A stretch of DNA of 64,000 nucleotides from Cryptomeria japonica (lineage: Eukaryota > Streptophyta > Pinopsida > Cupressales > Cupressaceae). A program made the translations under genes and the position numbers. The DNA lies in NCBI RefSeq assembly GCF_030272615.1, contig NC_081405.1, positions 574,147,252 to 574,211,251 on the forward strand, in the 5' to 3' direction. Shown here in pieces: positions 34,301 to 44,930 of the stretch; position 1 is the stretch's first letter, and each line of letters opens with the position of its first letter. The notes below the pieces were generated by a model, which was not told where the DNA came from, made no database searches, and saw only the letters and a list, made by a program, of their open reading frames with translations.

Positions 34301-34962
34301 CGTTTGCACATGAGGAAGATGCAAATAAATAATACAGTGTATTTTCATCATTTTTTTGATTGTTTTAGGGTTGAAACCCTAGTTTAATAACCCGATAGGA
34401 TAAAGAAATCTTTTTGAATAATAAAGACCTCTTTTATTTTCATCGTGACTTTTCTTTTATAATGCCCAAGTGTTTGATTAACACTTATAAAGAGAAAAGT
34501 CAATTAGAAACTCCTTTGCATTCAAATTATTATGTTAATGTTTTTGAGTGATTACTCTAGATAAAAGATATTTTGAAGAATACAAAGTTGAGTATAATTG
34601 AGTTGTGGAAGTAAAAAAAAAATGGGGAAGGATTGGTTAACTGGAGTAACTTGTCATAAAATTTAGTTAAAATAGGTGATTTATCACTTAATAGGTAGTT
34701 TGTTGTTAGTTAAATAGTCCTAGTGGGTTAAGAATCAGTCAAGGAGGCTTTTCAAACACTTAACATCTTGTTTCTCTCAATTTCCTCTCTAATTTAGGGG
34801 GATTTTTTGTTGCATCTGAGTCAAAGAGTTTGTATTCACTTTGACCTCTCTTTATGTAGTTTGGAGGGGGTTTTCTTTTCGTTAGAGTCCTGATTTGGTC
34901 GAGAGATGACAACACATGTTTTTTGAGAGCCAAAATTCAAAATTTGAATTTGGCAAGATTGT
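31330..34962. other. Non-coding sequence downstream of Gypsy pol
   Basis: No supported coding frame; the open frame at 33221-33520 has no recognisable motif. It is A-rich, with many short stretches near 32600-34100. This probably includes the 3' untranslated region and part of the 3' LTR of the plus-strand Gypsy. It is cut at 34967 by the next element and resumes at 43015. LTR ends were not identified. Confidence 0.45.
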
Positions 34963-34967
34963 TGTAT
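34963..34967. repeat. Target-site duplication TGTAT, left copy
   Basis: TGTAT immediately precedes the 5' LTR; the same bases follow the 3' LTR at 43015-43019. Confidence 0.9.
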
Positions 34968-36132
34968 TGTTACTACTTATCAAATTGCCATTAGTTTTTA
35001 TATTCAAAGTCATACTATATATTCTAGTTGGCTATATATTCTAGTTGGTTAATACTACCGAATCATGCAGTCGGTACACATAGTCAAGTCGGTATGCACA
35101 GTCTAGTCAGTTACAGAGGAAAGCAGTCACAGAACGCAGTATACACTGAGTTGTCTACTGAGTATCTTTTCGAGACTATCGAGCAACAAAGATAACACAC
35201 CGAGTCGACATACACCGAGTGAAACATGTTACCAGATACATTGAACCTGGACATGCATATGAAAACGTGTTACAAAATCGAGGCACATCTAACCGTTATT
35301 ACATTGGAAATTGCACCAGAAGATTGTGTATAATTTTAAGGACAATCTAACCAATGAAATATTTTGTTTAGTTATTCATTCGAGGAATCTTGTTTGTAAG
35401 ATCGAACCAATGAATTGGATTGCCATTTTAAGAGATCTATTTATACGACATTAGTGAAATGTATGTATGCATGAAGGAAGACTATTATAGAGACATAGAG
35501 GTCACCGAGAAGGTTTTCAGAGAATAGTCGAAGAACAAAGTAAACAGAAGGGTTTACCGAGTTACTATATGGGTTACCGAGGTATGCTATAAGCAAGGTA
35601 ATCTATTTTGAGCATATAGAATCTGCTATAACATTTTAGATGTAAAGTTGCAGATATTTGTAATGATTTTATTGTAATATTGTGAAGTTGAAAGAGAAAC
35701 CTTTAACAGGGTAAAAGACTCTAATCAAGTCTATAAATTCTAAAGACTCTAACCAGGTGCAGCATTCAGAATAAATGTTGTAAAATCTTTTAGCAAGGTA
35801 GATCTAACATATCTTGTTACTCCTAACAGGGCAAGCTATCAAAAATAGCTAAATGTAGCTCTAACCGAGCATTCTTTATTATTGCAGTAGTGAAGTTGTG
35901 GTTGCCATCCCCACCGTAGTTTTTCTCTCTAACCAAGAGTTTCTGCGTAATCAAAATATATGTGTTATGGAGTGAATCATGTATGATTGTTATCTATTTG
36001 TTTTAACTTTATTTTATGTTACTGCACTATTTTGTTTATGCATAACAGTAAGGTTATTATTCAAGAAAAATTTTGGAGTACTGATTCACCCCTCCCCTCT
36101 CAGTACATTAGCTTTCCATATTGGGCCTAACA
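34968..36132 (+). repeat. 5' LTR of the pol-less element
   Basis: 1165 bp, TGTTACTACTTATC...GGGCCTAACA. It has a 19-bp internal duplication near 35020-35045 (TATATATTCTAGTTGG repeated) that the 3' LTR lacks. Confidence 0.95.
35404..35445 (+). promoter_or_regulatory. Likely LTR promoter: CCAAT and TATTTATA
   Basis: AACCAATGAATTGG at about 35405-35418 is followed by TATTTATA at 35438-35445. The TATA-like box is kept in the 3' LTR (42322-42329, TATTTATA) while the CCAAT has changed to GCAAT there. Placement in mid-LTR fits a U3/R boundary. Inference from motifs only. Confidence 0.45.
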
Positions 36133-36134
36133 AT

Positions 36135-36149
36135 TGGTATCAAAGCTTG
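36135..36149 (+). other. Primer-binding site, initiator tRNA-Met type
   Basis: TGGTATCAAAGCTTG begins two bases after the 5' LTR and matches the TGGTATCA-AGC primer site also seen at the minus-strand Copia (55770-55785). Confidence 0.88.
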
Positions 36150-36194
36150 AATCTTGGAAAAGGGTTTAACTACCTAAAGAGAAAGATCTTATCA

Positions 36195-37547
36195 ATGGAA
36201 GGCTATAAACAATCTCGTAGTATTGTGTATCTGCAAGAAAAGATGGATCATGCAAATCAAGTGATTGTAGACATGCAAAGGCAAATGCAAAAATCTCTGA
36301 AAGTAAGAAGAAGATTATCTGATGACTTGCAGGATTCTCAAGAGTTAGTGGAACAAATTGAGACATCATCTGAGAATAGTATATCTGAAGAAACTGAAGA
36401 AATGATTGGAGTGTTGAAAGAAAAGAACAAAGCATTGGTTGATCAACTAAAAGTAATGAAAAGAGAACATGAACATTTCAGCACACAAATGACTGAAAAT
36501 CTAGATGCATTGAGGACAGCAGAGGATAAAGAAAGAGATCTACAAAGAGAGAAACAACAGCTTGAAGTCTTAGTATCTAATAAGAATGATGAAATCATAA
36601 GGTTAACTAGGATTCAACAAAATATGATAGATCAACTAGGTTATGCACATCATGAAGCAATTCTGAAGAATGATGAAAATCAAGCATTGACATTTGAAGT
36701 ATCAAGGTTGACCAATGAACTTGAAATGAAGAAGAAATCCAAAGAAACATTGAAGAAAAGTTATGAAGCATCAAAGATGTTGGATGAGCAACTGAATACA
36801 AGAAGACCCAACAAAGATACAGGACTTGGTTACAAAGGAAAACAATCTACCAAGAAAGGAATTCATACTACCGAGAGAGAAGAATCATCAAAGCAAGCTA
36901 GAAATAGGAATAACATCAATAGAAAGAAGCCTATTTGCTACTACTATGGAAATCAAGGTCATACTGCCAACATATGCCAAATCAGAAAAGGTAAGCAACC
37001 GAACATCACTAAGTCCAATGGTTATTGTTACAATTGTGATAAATATGGTCACACATCTAATCAATGTAGGACAAAGTCTGTTAGCAACTATCAAAAGGCA
37101 AAATTCAAAGGGTTTTGTAGAAACTGCAATAGATATGGACATAGTACTGAGAACTGCTGGCTTAAGCAAAAGAACTACAGGTGGTCTGCACACCGAGCAA
37201 ATGCTAGAGGTTACCGAATTCACCCAGATCCTTACCGACAATATGTAGCAGTACCATGGGATTACAATACAAAGATATGGTGCGAATGTTGTGGAAGATA
37301 TGGACATATAAGTGCCAACTATTTTATAAGGTTTGGAATGAACAACCGAAGATCATGGAGAAATCCTGGTATGGCATGTTTTCATTGTCACAAAGTTGGA
37401 CATTTAGCTGGAGATTGCAGAGATCAACCAAGAGGAGACACTGAAGAGATAAAAGAAAAATTAAAGATGATTTGGAAAAAGAAGGAAATTGTGTCAAATG
37501 AAGAAAGCACCTTACCTACTGAGTTAGGTGCACCTATTCCAAATTAA
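36195..37547 (+). CDS. Gag-like protein: long coiled coil and five CCHC-type zinc knuckles
   Basis: The open frame starts upstream inside the LTR, but the first ATG after the primer-binding site, at 36195-36197 (MEGYKQSRSIVYLQEK), is the likely start, giving 450 residues. Residues about 10-210 are strongly heptad-like (KMDHANQVIVDMQRQMQKSL and following). A basic stretch precedes five knuckle-like repeats starting near residues 248, 278, 308, 363 and 395. CYNCDKYGHTSNQC, CRNCNRYGHSTENC and CFHCHKVGHLAGDC are intact CX2CX4HX4C. CYYYGNQGHTANIC and CECCGRYGHISANY each lack one Cys. It lacks a recognisable capsid core, so the coiled coil may replace it in assembly. The frame is uninterrupted. It probably binds the element RNA; function is inferred from the knuckles. 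Confidence 0.82.
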   Translation: MEGYKQSRSIVYLQEKMDHANQVIVDMQRQMQKSLKVRRRLSDDLQDSQELVEQIETSSENSISEETEEMIGVLKEKNKALVDQLKVMKREHEHFSTQMTENLDALRTAEDKERDLQREKQQLEVLVSNKNDEIIRLTRIQQNMIDQLGYAHHEAILKNDENQALTFEVSRLTNELEMKKKSKETLKKSYEASKMLDEQLNTRRPNKDTGLGYKGKQSTKKGIHTTEREESSKQARNRNNINRKKPICYYYGNQGHTANICQIRKGKQPNITKSNGYCYNCDKYGHTSNQCRTKSVSNYQKAKFKGFCRNCNRYGHSTENCWLKQKNYRWSAHRANARGYRIHPDPYRQYVAVPWDYNTKIWCECCGRYGHISANYFIRFGMNNRRSWRNPGMACFHCHKVGHLAGDCRDQPRGDTEEIKEKLKMIWKKKEIVSNEESTLPTELGAPIPN

Positions 37548-38094
37548 TCAGCAAAGGTATGAAGGGACTGCATTCTCTAAAGGTTAAAATCATAACAGTT
37601 CCTATTCTATCATGTACTAAATGTAAAATCTGCATAGTTAAGATGCATTAGTAGGTTTGAAATTCTATCAAAAGTACTTTATAGGAAGCCTGTCAAGTCG
37701 GTGAATATAGGAAGCCTGTCAAGTCGGTAAATGAAGGAAATTTGGTTACTTGGTTAAAACAAAAAAAAAGGGAGTAAATCAGTTTAAAGGTGAACTGAGT
37801 GCATTTAATATTTTTACCTAACCCACATGGAGCCCGCTAAGGTATTTTGTGTACTTAAAGGTATTTTTGTGGTCATTTTCATTCACCAAGTTTTCAAGAG
37901 AGAAAAGCAGAGCGAATCAAGGCGATCAAACCTCATTCAAAGTGAATCCAAGGTATTTACACAAATCTCATCACACTACTAAGCTTGTTTACCGATCTTG
38001 TTGAATTGCCATTATCTACTGAGTGTGAAGCATCTGCCATTTGTAAACCATCAAAGCCTAAGGATAGCTTGCTAATTTTATCTAAAATTTACAA
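37548..38094. other. Spacer between gag-like and giant frames
   Basis: Non-coding. The phrase ATAGGAAGCCTGTCAAGTCG is present twice at about 37680-37728. No second primer site or internal promoter is evident. Confidence 0.6.
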
Positions 38095-41000
38095 ATGGCA
38101 CCCAAGATCCAAGATTCCATAGCTATCAAGAATGTTGAGAAGCCCACACTGAAATACTCTTTGACTCCTAAAGTCGCCTCTGAACCGGATGACAAAACTG
38201 CCTTTTCACTCATCTTGGATCGAGTCTTGTTAGTCGAAGATGTTAGATTCTTCACCAAATGCCATGTTGAAGAACTTGATCATGTTGAGATAAGTGACAC
38301 ATATGATGAGCTATGTACCGATGGCAAAATGGATCTCAAGTATGAGCATATCAAAATCAAGGGATTAACTAAAGCCCTAGCCTATCCCTGTGTGTTCAAA
38401 CCCCAGTGGGTTAAGTTTGTTTTAAGCAGAGTTCATGATGACTTTATGTGGCTAGAGGAGAAACCATTCAAAATCACTAACGAAATCATTCATGTGATCA
38501 CCGGTTATCCTATCTATGATCATCCACTAGCACAAAAGATGATATCACAAAAGGAGTTAATCAGTTTAACTAGAGTTGAATCGAATTACCGAGGACTGAA
38601 ACTGAATAATGTCACTGATGCAGAACTTAAGTTTGGAATTAGAGTAATTGGTTATTGTTTCTTCCAATCAGCAAGGGAAAATAGTGTGCCCTGTGCAGCA
38701 GTTGACTTAGCCTATAAAATAGTGAAAAAGGGAATGAAAGTAGATTTATGCGAAGTGTTATTGAAAAACTTGTTTGACAACCTGAACACAATAAGGAATC
38801 CGAAGAAGAACAACTCGGCAAATACACTGAAGTTTGGTTCACTTCTTGTATGCATGTTTTTCTGCTTTTAGAAATTCCTTCCATCAGTCGGTAAAGTAGT
38901 TTGGGAGCTACACCGACCAATCACCCATCAAATTAATGACTTTATCAAGAAATTGGGAGATAATTTCAATGATATCATGGATGACTACTTCAGCAAATTT
39001 CAAGAGAAGATGCACAACAGGTACCGGATTCCACCCCAGCTAGTAGAGAAATATAAAAATGATATATGTTTTGAGGTAGACACCGATTACTGTTATGTGA
39101 ATGTTGTGGAACCAAGGACTCAATCTTTGCAACCAATGGGTTATGATATTGACTATGATATCACACAATAGCAAATTGATGCATTTCTTACATTGCCAAG
39201 GCATGCTACCGAACTGAGATATGGAACTTATGAAGAAGTTAAGGAAAACGTAAAAATGAGCATTGTAGTACCTAAAGCTACAAGAAAGATTACAAAGATG
39301 ATTAAGGCATTATCTGAGAAATTCAGAGAAGAATCATCCTCCACACCTATCAAAGGTACTCTTGCCATTACCGAAGAGGAATCAGAAGCTCAAGAGGTAG
39401 CAATAACATTAAGCACTGAACTGCCTAAGGGTAAAGTATTGAAAAGAAAGAAAAAGGACATTCCAAAGGCCCTACCGACTCCTCCAACAAAGAGACCTAA
39501 TACAAGAGCATTAGCTGCATCACTGAGTAAGAAACAAAAGAGTGTTACTGCTCCCAAGGTAACCAAGACCTACAAGAAATCTACTTGGAGACTCATTTTG
39601 GCAAAAGAGTCTACTGATGCAGAATTTGAGGATGCCAACAAATTCCAAATTGTCAAAAGCAAGAAGGTAAATATACATAGTGTTGAATACTTTTGTGCAA
39701 ATCTAAAAGAATATGGTGGATTTGGTTCTTTTAGATATATCAAGTATGAGACTAGGAATAATGATGAGAAGAGACAAATTGAAGAAGTTGTCATTTGTAC
39801 ACTTCTAAAGTTTTGGCTAGCTCAATTAGAACTAGTAAAGTCACTTTTGAGTGAATTGTACTTACATATTGATAACAGGTGGAAATATGCAATGGAATCA
39901 AAGAAACAAATTAGAGAAAGAACTCTAGTCCATCTATTTCCTGATATGTCTATCGCAGAGATTAAGGAGCATTTGACAACCTACAATTCTAAATTTCTTG
40001 TCAAACAAAGAGCCTTTAAATTAATGAATGGGCTATATATTGATGTAGAAAATGAGACAAAAGAAAAATGGCAAGAAATCTTCAAAATAAAAGATTTTAG
40101 TGAACAATCTAAAGTTGAAATTGTTGATGTCACCGAACAAGATCCTGATGTCACCGAGCATGGTCCTGACGCTACTGAGCAAGACCTGGCTGACACTATT
40201 CAAATTGATGAAGATGTCATGGATGCAGAAGAACAAGAGAAGGAGATAATTGAAGGCACTACATATGCAGAACTTGTTTATAGTGAATTTGTATTAGTAC
40301 AAGTTCATCCTTATCCGTCAGTCACTCAACCTGTCTCTACCGAAGATCCTAAAGATATAGCACAAGGCACCGAAGGTCACAAGTCTGAAGCAGCAGAAGG
40401 TAAAACTCAAGACCAGACCTCTCAAGCATCATCAAGCACTGAAAATGTAGCAGCTAAGACACACAGTACCAAGACACCCAAAGACACCATAGCATCTATA
40501 GAGACCAACCAAAGTGTTGCCTCTACCGAGAAACCTACTGAGGGTCAGCAAGCCTCACAAGCTATTGTCTTGGTCCAACCAATCAAAGGTAAAGAGAAGA
40601 AGGTGAAAAAGCATAGTTTTAAAGTTGATTTGTCTAAATCGATAGTGTTGCCCAATGTGGATATCTCAAAATTAAAGGGGAAAGCACTTATTGATTTCAG
40701 TGAACTATGCAAAGAAAAGGCCGAACAAGAAAAATAAATGGCCATTCAAAAGAAGAATAAAATACTTCATAAGGTAAAGACACTGCTGACAGATATGCTA
40801 CCTACAGCTACAGTGTCAACCGATGCAGCCATCCACATTCAGCTGGATGAACTCCTTACTCAAATAGAAACATCTAGAGTTGATGCATCTGAGTACTTGA
40901 GCAAGCTCAAAGACAAGGAGCTTACTACAAAAATGATTGAAGAGGTACAAAAAGCTCTCACTATTGGAAAAGTCAAGCTTGTCAAATTCATTGTTGAGTT

Positions 41001-41478
41001 GTCCCCTCAACTCAAGTATATTCTTTATTTATTTCAGAAACTTTGTACATTTTCCATATTCATTAAAGATATCAAGAATAAAATTGATGCAATTGAGAAA
41101 GAGATCACTGATCTCTCAAATAAGTTGACTCCTGAGCCCAATTCAGTTTAAAATTTTTACACCAAGCTTCAACAGCTCATGGCTCAATAGTTAGAACTCA
41201 CAAATGAAGAACATAAGATCCAGATGGATATAATGACACTCCAGACATTATTCCTTCCTCATCTTTCATCAGTTCAAGAACAGATTAACCGAGCTACATG
41301 CCTATCTACTACACAAGAGGGAAGCACTCTTGATGGCTTAATATCACTATTGGCTGATATTCAAGCACAAAATTCTTTAATGGAAAGTGTAAAGGATGCA
41401 CTCTCTGTTGCACTCACCAATGCCCGGAAGAAGTATAAATCTATTTTTGATCAGTTACCACCCCCGGATGGAGATTAA
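38095..41478 (+). pseudogene. Unknown 1,127-codon protein of the pol-less element (five in-frame stops, no frameshift)
   Basis: From ATG 38095-38097 to a TAA at 41476-41478 a single frame is kept. It is interrupted only by stops at 38869-38871, 39169-39171, 40735-40737, 41149-41151 and 41188-41190. Residues 1-360 look globular; about 217-256 (CEVLLKNLFDNLNTI, LKFGSLLVCMFF) resembles 237-275 of the unknown protein at 5403. A second folded region lies around 39580-40110 (VEYFCANLKEYGGFGSFRYI). Then comes an acidic repeat (DVTEQDPDVTEHGPDATEQ), a Thr/Ser/Ala-rich stretch, a basic patch and a helical, coiled-coil-prone C-terminus. No enzyme motif is visible. The order head, disordered linker, coiled coil suggests a structural or adaptor role, but that is speculation. 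Confidence 0.75.
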
Positions 41479-41856
41479 GTTTTTGATGTTTGTCAAAAAA
41501 GGGGGAGTAATACTATATATACTATATATTTGGGAGTGATACTATATAGGGGGAGATACAGTTTTGAGATACAATTTTGTGATATAGTTTTGATACAGTA
41601 TTCGAAGTATTGTATACACGGGGAGTATACCAAGCAGAGTATGCAGAATATCCAAGGACAGTAAGCAGAGGACACAAGAATAGAACTGAGCATGCGAATC
41701 AGAGTTATGTACATTATAATGATAAGGGGAGTATATTTGAATATACTATTTCATTGACTATTGTATATATTGTCAAGTATAGTCATTTTGCAAAATATAT
41801 AGATTTTTGAGTTATGACTTTGAAAGTAGTTTTTGTCAAACATCTCAACTAATGTC

Positions 41857-41867
41857 AAAAGGGGAGA
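41857..41867 (+). other. Polypurine tract of the pol-less element
   Basis: AAAAGGGGAGA ends one base before the 3' LTR. Similar G-runs (GGGGGAG) also occur at 41500 and 41549 and might be secondary tracts. Confidence 0.8.
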
Positions 41868-41868
41868 T

Positions 41869-43014
41869 TGTTACTACTTATCAAATTGCCATTATTTTTT
41901 ATATTCAAAGTCATACTATATATTCTAGTCAATTAATACTACTGAATCATGCAGTCGGTACACATAGTCAAGTCGGTATGCATAGTCTTATCAGTTACAG
42001 AGGAAAGCAGTCACAGAATGCAGTATACACCGAGCTGTCTATCGAGTATCTTTTCGAGACTACCGAGCAGCAAAGATAACACACCAAGTTGACATACACC
42101 AAGTGAAACATGTTACTAGATACATTGAACCTAGACATGCATGTGAAAATGTGTTACAAGATCGAGGCACATCTAACCGTTATTACATTGGAAATTGCAC
42201 TAGAAGATTGTGTATGATTTTAAGGACAATCTAACCAATGAAATATTTTGTTTAGTTATTCTTTTGAGGAATCTTGTTTGTAAGATCGAAGCAATGAATT
42301 GGATCACTATTTTAAGAGATCTATTTATATGGCATTAGTGAAGTGTATGTATGCATGAAGGAAGACTGTTACAGAGACACAAAGGTCACTAAGAAGGTTT
42401 TTAGAGAATAGTCAAAGAATAGAGTAAACAGAAGGGTTTACTGAGTTACTATATGGGTTACCGAGGTATGCTATAAGCAAGGTAATATATTCTGAGCACA
42501 TAGAACCTGCTATAACATTTCAGATGTAAAGTTGCAGATATTTGTAATGATTTTATTGTAATATTGTGAAGTTGAAAGAGAAACCTTTAACAGGGTAAAA
42601 GACTCTAATCAAGTCTATAAATTCTAAAGCCTCTAACCAGGTGCAGCATTCAGAATAAATGTTGTAAAATCCTTTAGCAAGGTAGATCTAACATATCTTG
42701 TTACTCCTAACAGGGTAAGCTATCAGAAATAGCTAAATGTAGCTCTAACCGAGCATTCTTTATTATTGCAGTAGTGAAGTTGTGGGTGCCATCCCCACAA
42801 CAGTTTTTCTCTCTAACCAAGAGTTTCTGCGTAATCAAAATATGTGTTATGGAGTGAATCATGTATGATTGTTATCTATTTGTTTTAACTTTATTTTATG
42901 TTAACGCACTATTATGTTTATGCATAATAGTAAGGTTATTATTCAAGAAAAGTTTTGGAGTACTGATTCACCCCTCCCCTCTCAGTACATTAGCTTTCCA
43001 TATTGGGCCTAACA
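41869..43014 (+). repeat. 3' LTR of the pol-less element
   Basis: 1146 bp; partner of 34968-36132, same ends. Confidence 0.95.
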
Positions 43015-43019
43015 TGTAT
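43015..43019. repeat. Target-site duplication TGTAT, right copy
   Basis: Identical to 34963-34967. Confidence 0.9.
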
Positions 43020-44192
43020 AAGTGATTTTTTTTCACTCATTATTCTCCAGTTCTGAAGTTTTATACTTGCTCAGCAGCAGAGATTCTTGCTCTTGTAGTT
43101 CACTACTTATGACAATTTTCACATTTTCAGGAGCATTATTTAGAATTTATAATGAGAAAAACTCCTTGTTTTCAATAAACGGCTAGTTCCTTCTCTTATT
43201 TTCTGTGTTCTAAATATTTTTGTGAATGTTTTGGATGAATTAGTTGTGATTATTATTAAATAATCTTTCATTTTATCTCTTTTCCTTCAATTTTTCAGTT
43301 AATCATTAAGCATACTATAGTGCAAATCAGTGATTGAGTTATACTATCTGGTAAATGGAGTTGTGAAAACTACCCTATTTTCCTTGATACAAATATCAGA
43401 AAGACTGAACCTTTCACATGAAGCATTTATGCAACTATGTAGTTTTTAGTTGTGACCATTTTAGTTTCATTATTGGATTCTTGTGAGTTCCTTATCATAG
43501 CAAAGTCATTTTCAGTAGTTGGTGGATCACTTTATTAGTAGTAATTTTAAGTTTATGCATATCCTTCTATCCCCTTTTCTTAAAAAATCATTTAAGTTTA
43601 AGGTGATCAAATAGGAATCCGACCTATAATCCGGAGGTTTTCTCTCACAATAGGGTACCCATAGCTTGAGAGTGGTCCCATGTTTCACAGGATTACAAGA
43701 ATTTCAAGCTTGCATCGAGTGCAAATCCCCCTGACATTAATTATAATATAGTTTAGGTGTTGTTTAACAGTTATTACTACTCCGTGAATGATTACGTAAT
43801 TGAATTTTTTTCTATTTTTTAAATATTAATTTGGAAATAATTTGCATAATATTTTACAAATGATGTTATTATACCTCTAAAAAGTATGATATTGCCTTTA
43901 TCTCATTTTAATTATCATTAATTCAAATTTAACCAAAATTAAATTTAAAGCATCATTGATCATTGAATTTAATTGCAATTCATACTTTATCATTGAACAT
44001 ATAAATATTCCATATTTTGAAACTTGATATCTATTGGCATACTTTACTTAGATTTCTAAAAATATAGGTATGTTAGTTTACTTAATACAAAAATATTATG
44101 AAATTTTATTAATTTTGTTTTAAAAATTTATACAAACATTAATTATTAATGTTTCAAAATTATTATTCTTCATAGATATTATTTCTTATGTG
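43020..44192. other. Non-coding flank, possibly remainder of the Gypsy + LTR
   Basis: No coding frame. Near 43615-43740 the phrase AATCCGACCTATAATCCGG and a later CCCCCTGACA-type ending look like an LTR end, but no partner was found. From 43760 it is very AT-rich. Confidence 0.35.
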
Positions 44193-44930
44193 TTTTTGAT
44201 AAAGATAACCAGGTTTTACATGGACATGAAACCAAAATTTTTACAACCACTAGCCATCAGCCAAACAGACATGAACCAACGTCAAAACAGGGGAGCACCA
44301 CCCAACAGTCACAAAAACAAAAGAGACATAGACAAACAAGACAACAAAAAAAGAAAGACTCTCAATTAAGAGAGAACCAGATCCTTGTTCTTCTAGATGA
44401 AAATCTTGTTGATTTCCTCCAGCTCCTCCATAATGAATCTGGAGGTACCCTTGTTGCTGCTCCTGCTTCTGGTTTTGGAACTAGGACCAGTGGTTTTGCT
44501 GTCTCCAGTACCCATATCTTCCTCTCCAAGATCTTTCACCAGTTCGCTATGGTAGGATCTGTAATTAGCAACCATGGCATTGATCTTTTCAAGCCCCTCT
44601 ATACTGTTGCTCATGGCTTCTTTGCTTATGTCAACCAAGTTCTTGAGATTTTTCTTAATCTCCGCCATAGACTGTTCCACCTTTTTAATTCTTTGTTAGT
44701 GATTGCATTTCATCACCTCAACGTCCTAGGACAACTTATGAATTTCTTAGATTTGCTGGGCTCAGGGAAGTAGTGAAGATATCAATAATCTTTTTAACCC
44801 CCACTTTGAGGGTATCAATTTCGCACTCCATGGACTTCCAGCAGCTCTCATGGCTTCTAGTAGCTACCATAACCAGATTCATCAGGTTACCAGTCCTCTG
44901 TATCCTACTGTTCTCTTGTTTGGCCATGGT
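44193..44930 (-). mobile_element. Second copy of the LINE tail with the conserved unknown C-terminal region
   Basis: The minus-strand 3' end reads GTAAAACCTGGTTATCTTTA then TCAAAAA, matching the tail of the LINE at 13433. Coding sense upstream: NLVMVATRS and ECEIDTLKVGVKKIIDIF near 44880-44770. Then 44680-44393 has MEQSMAEIKKNLKNLVDISK, a coiled coil, and GPSSKTRSRSSNKGTSRFIM near its end. The same order is found at 14140-13660. A stop and shift lie near 44700. The left end near 44930 is a 5' truncation or break; no clear target duplication was found. There is no RNase H part here. Confidence 0.7.

Larger units (their letters stand above)
34968..43014 (+). mobile_element. Complete 8-kb LTR retrotransposon carrying a gag-like gene and a giant unknown frame but no pol
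   Basis: LTRs at 34968-36132 and 41869-43014 (TGTTACTACTT...CCTAACA), an initiator tRNA-Met primer-binding site, a polypurine tract and a TGTAT target duplication define a complete insertion of 8,047 bp. The internal part has a zinc-knuckle, coiled-coil protein (36195-37547) and a second plus-strand frame of 1,127 codons (38095-41478). I find no protease, reverse transcriptase, RNase H or integrase motif in any frame. It must have been mobilised by enzymes of other elements. Paired LTRs differ by scattered transitions and one 19-bp duplication in the 5' copy, so the insertion is not recent but is younger than its surroundings. Confidence 0.93.

Noticed and set aside
38836-38871. A possible mini-intron: GTATGCATG...CTGCTTTTAG just at the first stop of the large frame
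   Set aside because: It has donor- and acceptor-like ends and a length of 24 bases (a multiple of three), but that is far below the length plant introns need for splicing. A simple stop-gain mutation explains it better.
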